Assembly (NCBI GenBank): GCA_937139605.1
Contig: CAKZQG010000026.1
Location: forward strand, 1-64,000
Length of the DNA: 64,000 nt
DNA from: an uncultured bacterium
Lineage (GTDB): Bacteria; DRYD01
Direction: 5' to 3'
The position numbers and the translations under genes were made by a program. This document shows positions 1 to 9,102 of the stretch, one piece after another. Each line of letters opens with the position of its first letter. The first letter of the stretch is position 1. Under the pieces are notes generated by a model. The model did not search any database and was not told where the DNA came from. It worked only from the letters and a program-made list of their open reading frames with translations.

Positions 1-332
1 TTGGCTTCAAAGAGTTCTTTTTGGGTTCAAACTGTTCTTTTTGGGGTCAAATTGTTCTTTTTGGGGTCAAACTGTTCTTTTTGAGTTCAAACTGTTCATT
101 TTGGGTTCAAACTGTTCTCTTTGGACTCAAACTGTTCTCTTTGGACTCAAAGTGTTCTTTTTGGCTTCAAAGAGTTCTCTTTGGCTTCAAAGAGTTCCTT
201 TTGGACTCAAAGAGTTCCCTTTGGCTTCAAAGAGTTCCTTTTGGACTCAAACTGTTCATTTTGGCTTCAAAGAGTTCTTTTTGGGTTCAAACTGTTCTTT
301 TTGGCTTCAAACTATTCTCTTTGGACTCAAAT
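1..332. repeat. Array of a 20-bp tandem repeat (16.5 units, runs off the left edge)
   Basis: The stretch is an unbroken series of 20-bp units in exact register, so each block of 60 bases holds three. The consensus is TTTGG-N-(C/T)TCAAA-(C/G)-(A/T)GTTC-(C/T)(T/C)T. Units differ by a few substitutions but not by length. Many contain an inverted core, CTC-AAA-GAG, flanked by GGA and TCC, which could form a short hairpin. Because 20 is not a multiple of three, the array is open in all three forward frames and gives spurious ORFs. The last unit decays at about 331, directly against the stop codon of the leftward nuclease gene at 333. The array starts before the window. Confidence 0.95.
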
Positions 333-1382
333 CTAATTATTTAAAAAATCCCCTATTATTTTATATAGCTCTTCATACGGAATTTCTTCTTCTAATATCT
401 CCTTTAATTTTATTAATTTATGTTCATCATTAATTCTCTCTATTTTCGTTATAAATTCCAACCATTTTTTTCTTAATTTTACTTTTATTAATGAATTTAC
501 TGTCTCTTTTAATGCTTTTATTTTTAACTCTTTTAATTCTTCTTCCTTTTGTTTCAATTCCTCTTCTTTTTGTTTTGCCTCTATTTCCTTTTGTTTCAAT
601 TTTTCTTGATATTTTTTTAATTCATCTTCAAATATTGTTTCTGCTATATATTGTATTAACGGATTATCTTTATACATCCTTTTTATTTTTTCTTTTTCTT
701 TTTTGTCTATCCTTAACATCCTTAATATCTCCTCCTTTGATACTTTTGATCTCCTTAAATACATTAACCCTATTATTATTTTCAACAATATCTCCTCTTT
801 TTCCTTATATATCCCTCTCTTTGTCCTCTCTTCTACTAACTCTATCAGCTCTTCTAGTTTCCTTACATCATAATCGCTTGTATAACTCTCTATTAACTCT
901 ATCAACCCTAAATAATCTCTTTTCCTTACTATTTCCCTTATCTCTTCATTTAATAAATTTATTACCATCACCTCTACTTTTATAAAATCTATTCCCTTTT
1001 TATTCTCTATTTTCAAGTCTTCCTTTACCTTGTAATAAAATACCCCCCTACTTCTTGAATACCTCTTATCTATACTTAATATCATACTTAATACCGGTAG
1101 CTTATATTCTTGTTTTATTAAAATATTATACATCACTGCTTTTAATACGCTCTCTTTATTAAGTTTAGTTTGAAACTCTATATTTAATAAGTAATATTGA
1201 TTTTCTATTTTGAATTTGATAACAAAATCAGGGATAATTATTTTGGGATGTTGTTCCTTTATTTTTATCACTTTAATATCTGTTATATTTTGTATTTTAA
1301 ATAAATCAGATAAAAGTTTAGCTGGATTATCAGGACGTTCATAAAATATACTCTTTAAATAATAATCTATATCCTGATACAT
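333..1382 (-). CDS. Rpn-family PD-(D/E)XK nuclease / putative transposase-like protein
   Basis: This 349-residue protein has the plan of the Rpn/YhgA-like (PDDEXK_2) family. Near the N-terminus the acid pair sits in a PDFVIKF strand (about residues 51-57), followed after a short hairpin by LLNIEFQTK, which supplies the E-x-Q variant of the second motif. The AVMYNILI helix that usually follows is also present. The rest is helical. Residues about 255-300 form a Lys/Glu/Gln coiled coil with repeats of QKEEEL. Rpn proteins of E. coli are DNA nucleases linked to recombination, but the cellular role is unclear. The gene is bracketed by two direct arrays of the same 20-bp repeat, which suggests a selfish or mobile unit. 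No clear ribosome binding site precedes the start. Confidence 0.75.
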   Translation of the reverse strand: MYQDIDYYLKSIFYERPDNPAKLLSDLFKIQNITDIKVIKIKEQHPKIIIPDFVIKFKIENQYYLLNIEFQTKLNKESVLKAVMYNILIKQEYKLPVLSMILSIDKRYSRSRGVFYYKVKEDLKIENKKGIDFIKVEVMVINLLNEEIREIVRKRDYLGLIELIESYTSDYDVRKLEELIELVEERTKRGIYKEKEEILLKIIIGLMYLRRSKVSKEEILRMLRIDKKEKEKIKRMYKDNPLIQYIAETIFEDELKKYQEKLKQKEIEAKQKEEELKQKEEELKELKIKALKETVNSLIKVKLRKKWLEFITKIERINDEHKLIKLKEILEEEIPYEELYKIIGDFLNN

Positions 1383-1439
1383 ACTTATTTTTATTCTTTT
1401 AATTGTTTTATCTTAAAATTTTTCTTATTTTTTCGTTTT

Positions 1440-1752
1440 CCCTTTTGAAAAACACCTTCCTTTGAATTCAAAAAATCCCTTTTGAACTAAAATAGTTTCC
1501 TTTGAAATTAAAGAGTTTCTTTTGGACTCAAACAGTTTCTTCTGGACTCACTCAAAAGATTTGTTTTGATTTCAAAGAGTTTCTTTTGGTTTCAAAAAGT
1601 TCCCTTTGGACTCAAAGAGTTTATTTTGGACTCAAAAAGTTCCCTTTGGTTTCAAAAAGTTTCCTTTGGTTTCAAACAGTTTCATTGGATCAAAGACTTG
1701 CTTTTGGTTTCAAAGAGTTTCTTTTTGGACTAACTCAAACAGTTCCCTTCTA
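1440..1752. repeat. Second, degenerate array of the 20-bp repeat
   Basis: Units such as TTTGGACTCAAAGAGTTTAT and TTTGGTTTCAAAAAGTTCCC repeat at mostly 20-bp spacing, in the same direction as the array at 1-332. Copies at the left edge are strongly decayed (TTTGAATTCAAAAAATCCC), and a few have short insertions that break the register. The two arrays bracket the Rpn-type gene as direct repeats. The forward ORFs across this block are by-products of the repeat. From 1753 to 1993 there is only AT-rich, low-complexity sequence with no gene or convincing terminator. Confidence 0.85.
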
Positions 1753-1993
1753 TAAATAATGCTATTATTAAACTTAGCAATTTGGATTGAGTTTTATTCT
1801 TTTTAATCATTCATGTTTCCTTCCTTTTAGTTTTATTTTTAAAGAAGATACTTATTAAAAATTTAATTAATAACTTTTAAATTCCTTTTTTAGGCTTTAT
1901 TTATTTTTTTAAAATTTTTTTAAATTTTTATTAATTTTTTATTAATTTTTTTTGGGGTGTTTTGTTTTCTTAATTTTAAATTATTTGTATATT

Positions 1994-2458
1994 TTATCTA
2001 TTTTTAAGTTTAAGGAGTCTTTGGATTTCTCGTTGTTCTTCTTTCTTTTTTATAGCTTGTCTCTTATCATATGAAGTTTTCCCTTTAACTAGTGCTATTT
2101 CTAATTTAATCCATCTATTTTTAGAATAAACTTTTAAAGGAATCAATGTTAAACCTTTTTCTTTAACTTTTCCTATTAATCGTTTTATTTCATTTTTTTT
2201 AAGTAGTAATTTCCTCTCTCTTAAGGGATCAAATCTTTCAAAAAAAGAATTAGGATTAATAGGTGTTATATTCATATTGATTACAAAAACTTCGGAATTT
2301 TTTATTTTACAGTAAGCATCATTTAAAGAGACTCTATTATTCCTAATAGCTTTAACTTCCGGTCCTAATAAAGAAATCCCTGCTTCATAAGTTTCTAAAA
2401 TCTCATAATCATAATAGGCCTTCTTATTTACTGCATATATCTTCATATTATATACCAT
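1994..2458 (-). CDS. smpB: SsrA-binding protein SmpB
   Basis: SmpB binds tmRNA and carries it to stalled ribosomes for trans-translation. The 154-residue protein shows the family signatures: the NKKAYYDYEILETYEAGISL opening, LGPEVKAIR, and LKVYSKNRWIKLEIALVKGK ahead of a basic tail containing YDKRQAIKKKE, the part that enters the decoding centre. Length is normal. The first ATG gives four extra residues; an ATG at 2446 (MKIYAVNKKA) fits the family equally well, and neither has a visible Shine-Dalgarno. The gene lies downstream of the secretin gene in the same direction, separated by the degenerate repeats at 2460-2660. tmRNA itself is not in the window. Confidence 0.96.
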   Translation of the reverse strand: MVYNMKIYAVNKKAYYDYEILETYEAGISLLGPEVKAIRNNRVSLNDAYCKIKNSEVFVINMNITPINPNSFFERFDPLRERKLLLKKNEIKRLIGKVKEKGLTLIPLKVYSKNRWIKLEIALVKGKTSYDKRQAIKKKEEQREIQRLLKLKNR

Positions 2459-2459
2459 T

Positions 2460-2713
2460 TATTTTTGACTATTAATAGTATCTTCAGGTAAATTAATAAT
2501 TTCCAGTTTATTTTCCTACACTTTATTTTACTTTATCATTACTAATATTATCTCCACATAAACCAATAATTATACTTCATTTTCTTACACTTCTTTACTT
2601 TCCACTATTAATACTATCTTTTCTTAAATCAATAATTTCTACTCCATTTTTTTATACTTTCTTTATTTTTGGTTATTAATAGTATCTTCGGGTAAATTAA
2701 TAATTTCTGGTTT
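2460..2713. repeat. Degenerate 62-74 bp tandem copies of the secretin gene 3' end
   Basis: The last about 50 bases of the secretin gene (2661-2713), coding for the end PEIINLPEDTINNQK, are echoed three more times downstream, at about 2593-2660, 2531-2592 and 2460-2530. Each copy contains a recognisable block reading ATTAATA-TATCTTC-TAAAT-AATAATTT-C with substitutions. The copy nearest smpB is closest to the gene, sharing TATTAATAGTATCTTC and GGTAAATTAATAATTTC. The outer copies are not translated. This looks like repeated tandem duplication of the 3' end followed by drift. Confidence 0.7.
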
Positions 2714-4216
2714 AATAACAAAGATTATTTCAGAATTAACTTTTTCATTTCTTTTATATTGGAATAATTTTCCGATAACAGGGATATCACCTAAGAAAGG
2801 TACCTTAATATAAGTTTTTCTTTCCTCATCATTAATAAGTCCTCCAATAACAATAACAGATCCACTTTTAACAACTACCTCAGTTTGAACCTCCCTAGTA
2901 CCTATTAATGGAATAGAAGTTCCTCCTGGACCTGGTAACATCTGCTTTAACGTACTAACTTGAGGATGAATAATTAAATTAATATATCCATCTTTAGTAA
3001 CAAACGGTTGAAATTCTAATTTAGTACCTACATCTTCAAATTGTATATTAAAATTAGAAGTAGTAGAACCTGCAGCAACAGCAGTTTGAAGATTTTGGAT
3101 ATAAGGAATTTTATCTCCAATTAAAATAGAAGCTTTTTTCCCATCAGAAGTTAAAACCTTAGGGTTAGCTAATACCTTAGAAGCTCCTTCCTTTTGTAAG
3201 AAACTTATAGTTAAGTTTAAATTCATAGCAGTTCTAAATGGAAAATTAACTCTTCCTGTTTTAGTAAAAGTTTGTCCTGTAGTGGCGGAAGAGCCTGTAG
3301 AAGTACCCGTACCAGTACCTGTAGTAGCAGTAGTAGGTAAAGCTTCAGTTAAAACAGTAAATACACTACCAGTTGTTTCATTATAAGTTATTCCTAAAGC
3401 TTTAGCTTTATCTCTATTAACTTCAAGTACTTCTACGCTTATTAAAACTTGGGGGAGTTTTTTATCTATTATATCATTTATAACATTTTCTATAGTATTG
3501 AAAGCGAATTTTGGAGCCGTTATAACTAAGCTATTAGTTCTTTCATCAGGGATTATTTTAACTTGAGAAGCAATAAAACTATCCTCAAAATTATAAAGCG
3601 AATTCTTAAGTAAATCTACAATATCTTTTGCTTTAGCATTATTTAATTTAAAAGTCTTTGTAATTAATTCACTATCTTTTCTGTCTAATAATTTAATTAA
3701 TCTTAAATAATAAGGGATTTTTTCAGCATTACCCATTAAAATAATAGAATTAGAGAAACTATCACTATAAATATTAACATAATCTTGCTTAGAATAAATT
3801 ATTTTTTTAACATAATCTGCAGGCACATAAAATAATTTAACAACTAACTCGGATTTAGGTTTATATTTTATAGACTTATCTGAAGTAGTTATAATAAAAG
3901 TATTTTTATCGACTTCAACTTTTTCTAAGTTATAAACGCTAAGCACATAATCTAATGCTTTATTAATATCATAATCTTTTAAATTCAAACTAACTTTAAA
4001 ATCATTATCAATATCTAGGATAAAGTTTCCATCCATTTTAGAAGTAATAAAATAAATTAATTCTTTTAAACTAACATCTTTTAAATTAATACTTATTAAA
4101 TTTTCTTTTTTACTTTCTGTATGAGCCCATTGACTATAAAAAATCCCACAAAAAACGAAGATAATAAATAATACAAAAATATTTTTTCCTATTAATTTTA
4201 TTAATTTTTTACCCAT
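2663..4216 (-). CDS. Type IV pilus / type II secretion secretin (PilQ/GspD family)
   Basis: This is an outer-membrane secretin, the gated channel through which a pilus or type II substrate leaves the cell. An N-terminal hydrophobic segment (residues about 10-28) acts as signal peptide. An STN-like domain (ISINLKDVSLKELIYFI) follows, then two N-domains, including VKIIPDERTNSLVITAP at about 218-235. The C-terminal secretin domain ends in the hallmark VPFLGDIPVIGKLF. A Thr/Gly/Ser tract at about 293-315 sits where secretins have a variable loop. At 517 residues it is short for PilQ and close to a minimal secretin. A PilC-type protein is encoded at 16622-17968, so both probably belong to one pilus or secretion system, though not one operon. 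Confidence 0.9.
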   Translation of the reverse strand: MGKKLIKLIGKNIFVLFIIFVFCGIFYSQWAHTESKKENLISINLKDVSLKELIYFITSKMDGNFILDIDNDFKVSLNLKDYDINKALDYVLSVYNLEKVEVDKNTFIITTSDKSIKYKPKSELVVKLFYVPADYVKKIIYSKQDYVNIYSDSFSNSIILMGNAEKIPYYLRLIKLLDRKDSELITKTFKLNNAKAKDIVDLLKNSLYNFEDSFIASQVKIIPDERTNSLVITAPKFAFNTIENVINDIIDKKLPQVLISVEVLEVNRDKAKALGITYNETTGSVFTVLTEALPTTATTGTGTGTSTGSSATTGQTFTKTGRVNFPFRTAMNLNLTISFLQKEGASKVLANPKVLTSDGKKASILIGDKIPYIQNLQTAVAAGSTTSNFNIQFEDVGTKLEFQPFVTKDGYINLIIHPQVSTLKQMLPGPGGTSIPLIGTREVQTEVVVKSGSVIVIGGLINDEERKTYIKVPFLGDIPVIGKLFQYKRNEKVNSEIIFVIKPEIINLPEDTINNQK

Positions 4217-4531
4217 TAAAATTCACCCTTAGAAAATAATTTATTCTTAGTCAATTATTCTATGCTTAAATTATTATATATTTTACAATTTCAACTTTTA
4301 CTTTTTTACTCCTTTAAATGCTAAACCCAGGTATTTTGCTATAATCTACTTTACACTTTTTCATCATTTTCTTTTTATTAAAATAACTTTTGCTTATAGC
4401 TAGCTACTCAAAAAGTCATCATTTGAGTATATATTTTACACTCCATTCTCACTTTACCGATTGTGCTTATTTGTCCAATACCCATCCTTAACTTATTTTA
4501 AATATAGGTATAATTAATTAATTTTAATATT
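4217..4531. other. Intergenic region between dnaB and the secretin gene, with an inverted repeat
   Basis: No gene is visible in these 315 bases. An exact inverted repeat, TACTCAAA (4405-4412) and TTTGAGTA (4422-4429), with a 9-base loop lies in the middle. It could be a weak terminator for the leftward dnaB transcript or an operator for the secretin gene that starts at 4216. No T-tract follows closely, so its role is open. The remainder is AT-rich. Confidence 0.4.
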
Positions 4532-5905
4532 TTAGAATGTGCCGGTAGTTGGGAAAAACTTAAGGATATCTTTACCAAAGTAAAGGAAAATACTTCCAGT
4601 AGGGCCGTTTCGTTGTTTTGCTATTATAACTTCAGTTATATTAGCTTTCTTAGTATCTTTATTATAGTAATCTTCACGATATAGGAACATAACTAAATCA
4701 GCTTCTTGTTCTATAGCTCCAGATTCTCTTAAATCAGATAACAGTGGTCTTTTATCGTTTCTTTTTTCAACTTCTCGAGATAATTGAGATAAAGCAACTA
4801 CAGGCACATTCAATTCCTTAGCCAAAGCTTTTAAAGATCTTGAAATCTGAGATAATTCTTGAACTCTAGAGTCATAATCATTATCCCCTTTTATTAGTTG
4901 TAAATAATCAATAATAATAGCTCCTAAGATCTTTTTATCTATTTTAAGTTTTCTAGCTTTAGATCTAATATCGATAGTAGTAATATTAGGAGTATCATCT
5001 ATAAACAGTGGTTGTTCACTTAAAAATGAAATAGTTTCTGCTAATTTATCCATATCATTAACACTAAGTGCTCCTGATCTTATTTTAGCTAATGGGATAT
5101 TAGATTCCAAACTTAAAATCCTTTGTGCAATTTGTTCTTTAGACATTTCTATAGAAAATATCAAAACTGGGAGTTTATATTTAGTAGCGATATTATGGGC
5201 GATATTTAAAGCAAAAGCAGTTTTCCCCATACTAGGTCTCGCAGCAATTATAACAAAATCCCCTGGCTGTAATCCAGAAGTCATTTTATCAATATCTTCA
5301 AACCCTGTAGGGATTCCTATATATTGTCTATTTTCAGAAGTTAAAACCTCTAATTGTTCTAAGACTGTTGCTAATACATCTGATATACTTTCATAATCTT
5401 TAGTATTTTTCTTAGTAGATAAATCTATTATTTTACGTTGAGCTCTATCTAATACATGGTTTATATCCTCTTGTTCATTTAAACTATCTTGAATAGTTTC
5501 TAATGATATTTTAATAATTTTTGTTCTTATACTTTTAGATTTTATTATTTCAATGTAATTATAATAAGAATCGAGTAAAGACATTGGTTCAAGTAAAGTA
5601 GCTAAATAAGAAATCCCGCCTTCGTATTCCAATTCACTTTCTAAATTTAATTTCTTAATTTCGTTAGCAACGGTAACTATATCGATGTTAGAATTTTGTT
5701 CATAAAGTGATAAAATAGCTTTAAAGATAGCTTTATGAGCAGGCCAATAAAAATCTTCTAACTCTAACCTATCTACCACATTAGAAACTATATTAGGATT
5801 TAATAAAATAGAAGATAACAGGGCTTTTTCAGCTTCATAATCATTAGGTAAAGTCTTATTTTCTAAAAGATTAACACTAAAATCCGATAAAAAATTCTTT
5901 CTCAT
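4532..5905 (-). CDS. dnaB: Replicative DNA helicase DnaB
   Basis: DnaB is the hexameric helicase that unwinds DNA at the replication fork, moving 5' to 3' on the lagging strand. The 457-residue protein has the N-terminal DnaB fold (PNDYEAEKALLSSILLNP, residues 20-37) and the RecA-like C-terminal domain with Walker A ARPSMGKT (222-229) and Walker B IIDYLQLI (331-338). LSQLSREVEKR and DLRESGAIEQEADLVMFLYR follow, as in bacterial DnaB. There is no intein. It overlaps the end of the upstream ddl gene by 29 bp, so the two are probably co-transcribed. Confidence 0.97.
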   Translation of the reverse strand: MRKNFLSDFSVNLLENKTLPNDYEAEKALLSSILLNPNIVSNVVDRLELEDFYWPAHKAIFKAILSLYEQNSNIDIVTVANEIKKLNLESELEYEGGISYLATLLEPMSLLDSYYNYIEIIKSKSIRTKIIKISLETIQDSLNEQEDINHVLDRAQRKIIDLSTKKNTKDYESISDVLATVLEQLEVLTSENRQYIGIPTGFEDIDKMTSGLQPGDFVIIAARPSMGKTAFALNIAHNIATKYKLPVLIFSIEMSKEQIAQRILSLESNIPLAKIRSGALSVNDMDKLAETISFLSEQPLFIDDTPNITTIDIRSKARKLKIDKKILGAIIIDYLQLIKGDNDYDSRVQELSQISRSLKALAKELNVPVVALSQLSREVEKRNDKRPLLSDLRESGAIEQEADLVMFLYREDYYNKDTKKANITEVIIAKQRNGPTGSIFLYFGKDILKFFPTTGTF

Positions 5906-6899
5906 TTACCTTAAATTTTAAATTTTTACTTGTATTATTATTAATAATGATATCAAGAAGTTCTTCAAACGAGAATCCAGAAACTCTTGCTTGATCAGGT
6001 ACAATAGAAACTGGAGTAAATCCAGGGATTGTATTAACTTCTAGAAAATATAGTTTATTATCATTAGTTAGTCGATAATCAAATCTTACTACATCTTTAG
6101 CATCAAAAACTAAAAATAATTCCCTTGAAATAAATTTAATATAATCTAATAGAGATTCATCAATATTAGGGGGGATTATATGTTTAGTATTAACGATATA
6201 TTTTCTTTCATAATCAAATATATCTTGTACTTCTAATTGACAAACTTCTAAAGGGATTATTTCATTTTGGTTTTGTAAAACACCTACAGATATTTCCAAA
6301 CCTTGAATATATTCCTGAATACATATGAATTTATCATCTTCTTTTAAAGCAATTTCTAAGGCTTTATTTAATGAATTTAAATCATCTGTTTTTACTTTAG
6401 AAACTCCAACACTACTTCCAGAACTATTAGGTTTAACTATAATATAATCTGAAATAAATTCCTCCTTTAATTTCAAAATAACATAATCTATCAAATTATA
6501 TCCTTTTTTGTTAATATAATTTAAATTTAAATATATGCTTTTAGGAATAAAAAGGTTTTTAATATTTTTTTCACTAATAAATTTTTCAACAACTAGATTA
6601 GATAACATTTTATTAAATCCAATAAAACTGGAATAAAAGGAAGGGAAAGAATATTTTATATTAATAGAATCAAGGAATGCTTGAATAACTCCATCTTCTC
6701 CATATTTCCCATGTAAAGCTAAAAATACAAAATCAAAAGAATTATCTAAAATGAATTTATAAAACTCTTTTATATCTTTAAGGATATATTCTATTACGTC
6801 ATATTTTTTAGATAAGGATTTAGCTATTTCTTTACCTGTTTTAATAGAAATCTCAGATTCAGAAGATATACCCCCCATTACAACTAATATTTTTAACAT
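5877..6899 (-). CDS. ddl: D-alanine--D-alanine ligase
   Basis: Ddl joins two D-alanines with ATP to supply the peptidoglycan dipeptide in the cytoplasm. The 340-residue protein opens with MGGISSESEISIKTG, the N-terminal signature. It has LHGKYGEDGVIQAFLD, the ATP-grasp loop VKPNSSGSSVGVSKV (about 158-172) and the metal-binding end EVNTIPGFTPVSIVP. About 25 residues after FSFEELLDIII form a short extra tail that reaches into dnaB, giving a 29-bp overlap. The upstream DUF4340 gene ends 16 bp before the start. Not linked here to the mur genes. Confidence 0.95.
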   Translation of the reverse strand: MLKILVVMGGISSESEISIKTGKEIAKSLSKKYDVIEYILKDIKEFYKFILDNSFDFVFLALHGKYGEDGVIQAFLDSINIKYSFPSFYSSFIGFNKMLSNLVVEKFISEKNIKNLFIPKSIYLNLNYINKKGYNLIDYVILKLKEEFISDYIIVKPNSSGSSVGVSKVKTDDLNSLNKALEIALKEDDKFICIQEYIQGLEISVGVLQNQNEIIPLEVCQLEVQDIFDYERKYIVNTKHIIPPNIDESLLDYIKFISRELFLVFDAKDVVRFDYRLTNDNKLYFLEVNTIPGFTPVSIVPDQARVSGFSFEELLDIIINNNTSKNLKFKVNEKEFFIGF

Positions 6900-6915
6900 A
6901 ATCTATATTTATTTA

Positions 6916-8202
6916 TTAATTTATTTTAATAAGATTTTTAATTTGTTCTTTTAGATTATCAATTTGATATATTTTATTTCCTTTAGCTAAGTTATCTGGG
7001 TTATATAAAAAGAATTTCAAGATTCTATATTTTTTATCATCATTTAATTTTATTTTCAATTCAACAGAATAAAGTTCATATTTATCTTTTAAAGAGTAAT
7101 TAATATTTTTATATTTTAGGGTAGATAAAGTAGATAAAAATATATTAACATCGCTTGTTTTTTCTTTATCTTTATAACTAATATTAAACCATTTATTATC
7201 TTTTTTTTCAAAAGTATAAGAATAATTAGAGGTTTTAAGGATAATTTTTTCAACATTATTAATATTATCTAAGTCATAACTAAATATCTGATCTTCTATT
7301 ATTTTAAAATCTTCTAAGTTTTTAAAGTAGTTATAATCCATAATCATGTAAGGTTTTCGTATGGAATTTTTAACTAAAATTTCACTTGAATTAAGTTTTA
7401 TTAGTTCTATATTAATAGTTTGTTTTTTATAATAAACAGTTATGCTTAAAATAGGTTTCTTTATTATATTAATATTATCCATAAATTTTTTAACTTCATA
7501 ATTATTTAAAAAAGCGAATAAATTTTCTATATATACTCTAGAAGCTAAGTTATCATTATCTAAATACCAAATAAAATTATCCTTATCAATTTCTTTTTTA
7601 TTAATATCATATTGCTTGTTATTATAGTTAATGACAATTTTAGAGATATCTTTAGGATCGATATTAAGTATTTTAGTTAATCTAAGTTCATTAGCACTAG
7701 AATCTAAATAATTATAACTAAAGTAATCCACTAAAAATATTTTATCTACTTTTGGGGTTTTTATATAAACATAATACTCATTAGTAATAGTATTTTTTTG
7801 TCCTATTTCAATGTTATATAAGTAATTATTAACTTTAAAGAAAACTTCCTTTTTAGGATTAAATACTTGATTATATAAATCATTGGAAAATTTTAAGGTT
7901 TCATTAACAGTAGGTTGATATAAATTATCTACAATATCTTGAATTTTATAAGCATAAGCTAAATCATAGAATGGATAAACTATATACCAAAAATCCTTTT
8001 CCTTTTTTATTATAATTTTCTCATTTTGAGAATATATATATATTTCGTTTAAATTTTTTGGATTGAATTTTTTTTCTAAGAAAGTTTTTTCTTTTATATT
8101 TTCTTTAGTTTTAAAATAATCCTTTAGGAAATATATTGCTAATAATAAAGTTAGAACAAGTAATGTAAAAGTTATAAATAAAGTGAATCTACTTTCCTGC
8201 AT
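6916..8202 (-). CDS. DUF4340-like membrane-anchored protein
   Basis: The 428-residue protein has one N-terminal membrane segment (LFITFTLLVLTLLLAIYFL, about 8-26), followed by a soluble, probably exported beta-rich body. Repeated modules of the type I-Y-I/IKIEL and W-Y-phenylalanine-rich strands resemble the DUF4340 family (internal repeats of the form KIVI-x-phenylalanine-x-W). Members of that family often sit beside gliding or ABC-export genes, but here the neighbours are ddl and an unknown protein. Function is not known. The family assignment is by pattern only. Confidence 0.55.
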   Translation of the reverse strand: MQESRFTLFITFTLLVLTLLLAIYFLKDYFKTKENIKEKTFLEKKFNPKNLNEIYIYSQNEKIIIKKEKDFWYIVYPFYDLAYAYKIQDIVDNLYQPTVNETLKFSNDLYNQVFNPKKEVFFKVNNYLYNIEIGQKNTITNEYYVYIKTPKVDKIFLVDYFSYNYLDSSANELRLTKILNIDPKDISKIVINYNNKQYDINKKEIDKDNFIWYLDNDNLASRVYIENLFAFLNNYEVKKFMDNINIIKKPILSITVYYKKQTINIELIKLNSSEILVKNSIRKPYMIMDYNYFKNLEDFKIIEDQIFSYDLDNINNVEKIILKTSNYSYTFEKKDNKWFNISYKDKEKTSDVNIFLSTLSTLKYKNINYSLKDKYELYSVELKIKLNDDKKYRILKFFLYNPDNLAKGNKIYQIDNLKEQIKNLIKIN

Positions 8203-8308
8203 ATACCTTCAATTAATTCCTTCAATATATATAATTTAATATATCAAAATGAATTCCTGTTATATTTTAATTTGATAAATATTTTTGCTAAATACTTATT
8301 AAAAATAA

Positions 8309-8962
8309 TTAAGAGCAGGTTTTAAAAGATTTAGAGTATTTAAGGGCTAAATTAATAGGTAATGCCCCTATTAAGAAATTAGAGTTTTCCCAAGGTTTAG
8401 GATCATTAAATGAATCGGTAATAACTTTATTATTATCCTTATCCTCATAAACAGTTAATACTTGAATATACAAAGGTAATTGTTCAATAAATCCATATTC
8501 TCTTAATTTTTTTAAGTCAATAGTTAAATAAAGGCTTCCATTTTTTTCATCAATTTTATCTACAACTATTGTATCTTTAAGTTCTTCTGTATTATCTAAG
8601 GATATTATAGTTTCTATTTTTTTATTAAAGTTGTTAATTTTAAAAGCGATATCCCACCAGTGATCAGTAGCTCCCTTTATATCAAAAGGCAATAAATATG
8701 AACCATCGTCACTTAGAAAATCCATTAAAAATACTACTGATTCTTTTTGCTCATATAAATTCTTATCATATTTATGAAAATTAATTTTAACGTTAATTTT
8801 AGTAGGATTATTAGGATCATCATATTTTGCTTCTAAAGAAACTAAATCCCTATAACTATCTAAATTATCCCCAATTTTATAAGTATTATTTGGTTTATCT
8901 CTTAAAAGCAATTTATAAGCACTACTATTATTACAAAATATTTTTTCTTTACAATTTAACAT
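8309..8962 (-). CDS. Hypothetical protein, 217 aa, beta-rich
   Basis: I do not recognise this protein. It has no signal peptide or membrane segment. The middle (about 55-175) alternates strand-like stretches (TKINVKINFHKY, VVFLMDFLSDDGSYLLPF, LYLTIDLKKLREYGF) in a way reminiscent of carbohydrate-binding or DOMON-like jelly-roll modules, which is only a guess. A conserved-looking DHWWDIAFKI segment lies near residue 107. Two cysteines near the N-terminus (CKEKIFC) and one at the C-terminus are the only ones. It lies 106 bp upstream of the DUF4340 gene in the same direction. Confidence 0.6.
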   Translation of the reverse strand: MLNCKEKIFCNNSSAYKLLLRDKPNNTYKIGDNLDSYRDLVSLEAKYDDPNNPTKINVKINFHKYDKNLYEQKESVVFLMDFLSDDGSYLLPFDIKGATDHWWDIAFKINNFNKKIETIISLDNTEELKDTIVVDKIDEKNGSLYLTIDLKKLREYGFIEQLPLYIQVLTVYEDKDNNKVITDSFNDPKPWENSNFLIGALPINLALKYSKSFKTCS

Positions 8963-9102
8963 ATTAAATTAACACCTCCATTAATACCCCTTACTAATTC
9001 TAATAATAACGTCTATATTATTCCTTTATAAAATTTAAATTAATAAATAAATAAAATTTTTACTAATTGTTAAATAATTGTTAAAATTTAAATAAAACTG
9101 AA

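Noticed and set aside
21-433. Three overlapping forward ORFs of 71-130 residues at the left edge
   Set aside because: They translate the 20-bp repeat in its three frames and share no protein-like composition; the real gene here is on the minus strand.
491-985. Leu/Ser-rich forward ORF of 164 residues
   Set aside because: Antisense shadow of the Lys/Glu-rich coiled coil in the Rpn-type gene.
1502-1759. Forward ORF of 85 residues
   Set aside because: It is a reading of the second, degenerate 20-bp array.
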